Assembly: GCA_003533975.1 (NCBI GenBank)
Contig: DQCL01000159.1
Span: 264-6,396, forward strand
From: Octadecabacter sp.
Lineage (GTDB): Bacteria > Pseudomonadota > Alphaproteobacteria > Rhodobacterales > Rhodobacteraceae
Direction of reading: 5' to 3'
DNA length: 6,133 bases
Shown here: one piece after another, positions 5,961 through 6,133 of the stretch
Layout of the letters: each line of letters starts with the position of its first letter
Position numbering within the stretch: the first letter of the stretch is position 1
The notes under the pieces: model-generated
What the model was told of the DNA's origin: nothing
The model's database searches: none
What the model saw: the letters and a program-made list of their open reading frames with translations, nothing else
Program-made: the position numbers and the translations under genes

Positions 5961-5986
5961 TTGAGGCATTTCTAATTTACCCTCAA
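5961..5986 (-). promoter_or_regulatory. Inverted repeat in the pilin leader
   Basis: TTGAGG (5961-5966) and CCTCAA (5981-5986) form a 6-bp inverted repeat with a 14-base spacer. A second palindrome, TTAC-N6-GTAA (5977-5990), overlaps it. Both lie immediately upstream of the pilin ribosome binding site. They may be a repressor or activator site, or a leader hairpin. A loose TTAC-N7-TAAA resemblance to a CtrA box on the minus strand is too weak to call. Confidence 0.3.
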
Positions 5987-5993
5987 GTAACCG

Positions 5994-6013
5994 AATAATG
6001 TGGCGTAATAATG
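5994..6013. repeat. AATAATG direct repeat upstream of the pilin
   Basis: Two exact copies of AATAATG (5994-6000 and 6007-6013) are spaced 13 bases start to start, 48 to 67 bases before the pilin start codon. A (GC)-alternating run (6013-6021) follows directly. This is consistent with a tandem regulator-binding site, but chance is possible. Confidence 0.3.
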
Positions 6014-6058
6014 CGCGCGCGATGCCGGTTTAGGGGGCGTATCGATTTGATTTTGAGC

Positions 6059-6090
6059 AAAAAAAGGCCGCGTCCTAAGGCGCGACCTTT
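6059..6090 (-). terminator. Intrinsic terminator upstream of the pilin gene
   Basis: A 10-bp stem (6063-6072 with 6081-6090) encloses an 8-base loop, TCCTAAGG. On the minus strand the one non-Watson-Crick pair is G-U, and a run of seven T (6065-6059, three of them in the stem) follows. On the plus strand the same position is a C-A mismatch, so minus-strand use is favoured, although T-rich sequence follows on the plus side too. It probably ends a gene lying beyond the right edge. Confidence 0.78.
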
Positions 6091-6133
6091 CTTTTAGATC
6101 GAAACTTAGATTAGTGAGACAGGATTGCCTGTC

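Noticed and set aside
1..6133. Mobile elements, CRISPR arrays, tRNA or rRNA genes.
   Set aside because: I saw no transposase or integrase motif, no regularly spaced repeats and no tRNA-like folds. The genes form one coherent pilus locus.

Overview
The window is part of a tad/flp (type IVb) pilus locus, with every recognisable gene on the minus strand. Read in the direction of transcription, from high to low coordinates, the order is: a small Flp-like pilin, cpaB (rcpC), cpaC (rcpA, the outer-membrane secretin), an OmpA-like lipoprotein, cpaE (tadZ) and cpaF (tadA). cpaF is cut by the left edge of the window inside its Walker A motif. From gene order and protein style I infer an alphaproteobacterium of the Rhodobacteraceae (Roseobacter group). 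The clues are the OmpA lipoprotein between cpaC and cpaE, a CpaB ending in a C-x16-C tail, and a Flp-like pilin carrying an ATVDLVVL core. By eye the GC content is moderate for that family. I cannot name the genus.

Layout. The right end (about 5947-6133) holds a strong hairpin terminator, probably closing a gene that lies mostly beyond the edge, followed by the pilin leader. The pilin (5761-5946) has its own near-perfect intrinsic terminator (5691-5721). It therefore looks largely monocistronic and insulated from cpaB. After cpaB (4770-5627) comes a 294-base leader to cpaC with two noteworthy structures: a 9-bp hairpin (4637-4666) and a three-armed, mutually exclusive hairpin set just before the cpaC ribosome binding site (4497-4518). 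cpaC (3051-4475) and the OmpA lipoprotein (2358-3032) are closely coupled and end at an intrinsic terminator (2310-2334). A 267-base gap with inverted repeats precedes cpaE (822-2090), which is separated from cpaF by only 12 bases.

How the genes work together, from knowledge of the tad families. The prepilin is processed and polymerised by an inner-membrane motor powered by the CpaF ATPase. CpaE places the machine in the cell. The fibre exits through the CpaC secretin, with CpaB as its periplasmic partner. The OmpA-like lipoprotein probably ties the secretin to peptidoglycan, standing where Caulobacter-type loci carry CpaD. The prepilin peptidase, TadB/TadC, TadD and TadE/G are not in the window.

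This is a known kind of machine, and I see no wholly new system. The most interesting sequence-level features are the segmentation of the locus by terminators and leader hairpins, the non-canonical pilin processing site, the lysine-less P-loop of CpaE, and the OmpA lipoprotein with its polyglycine tail.
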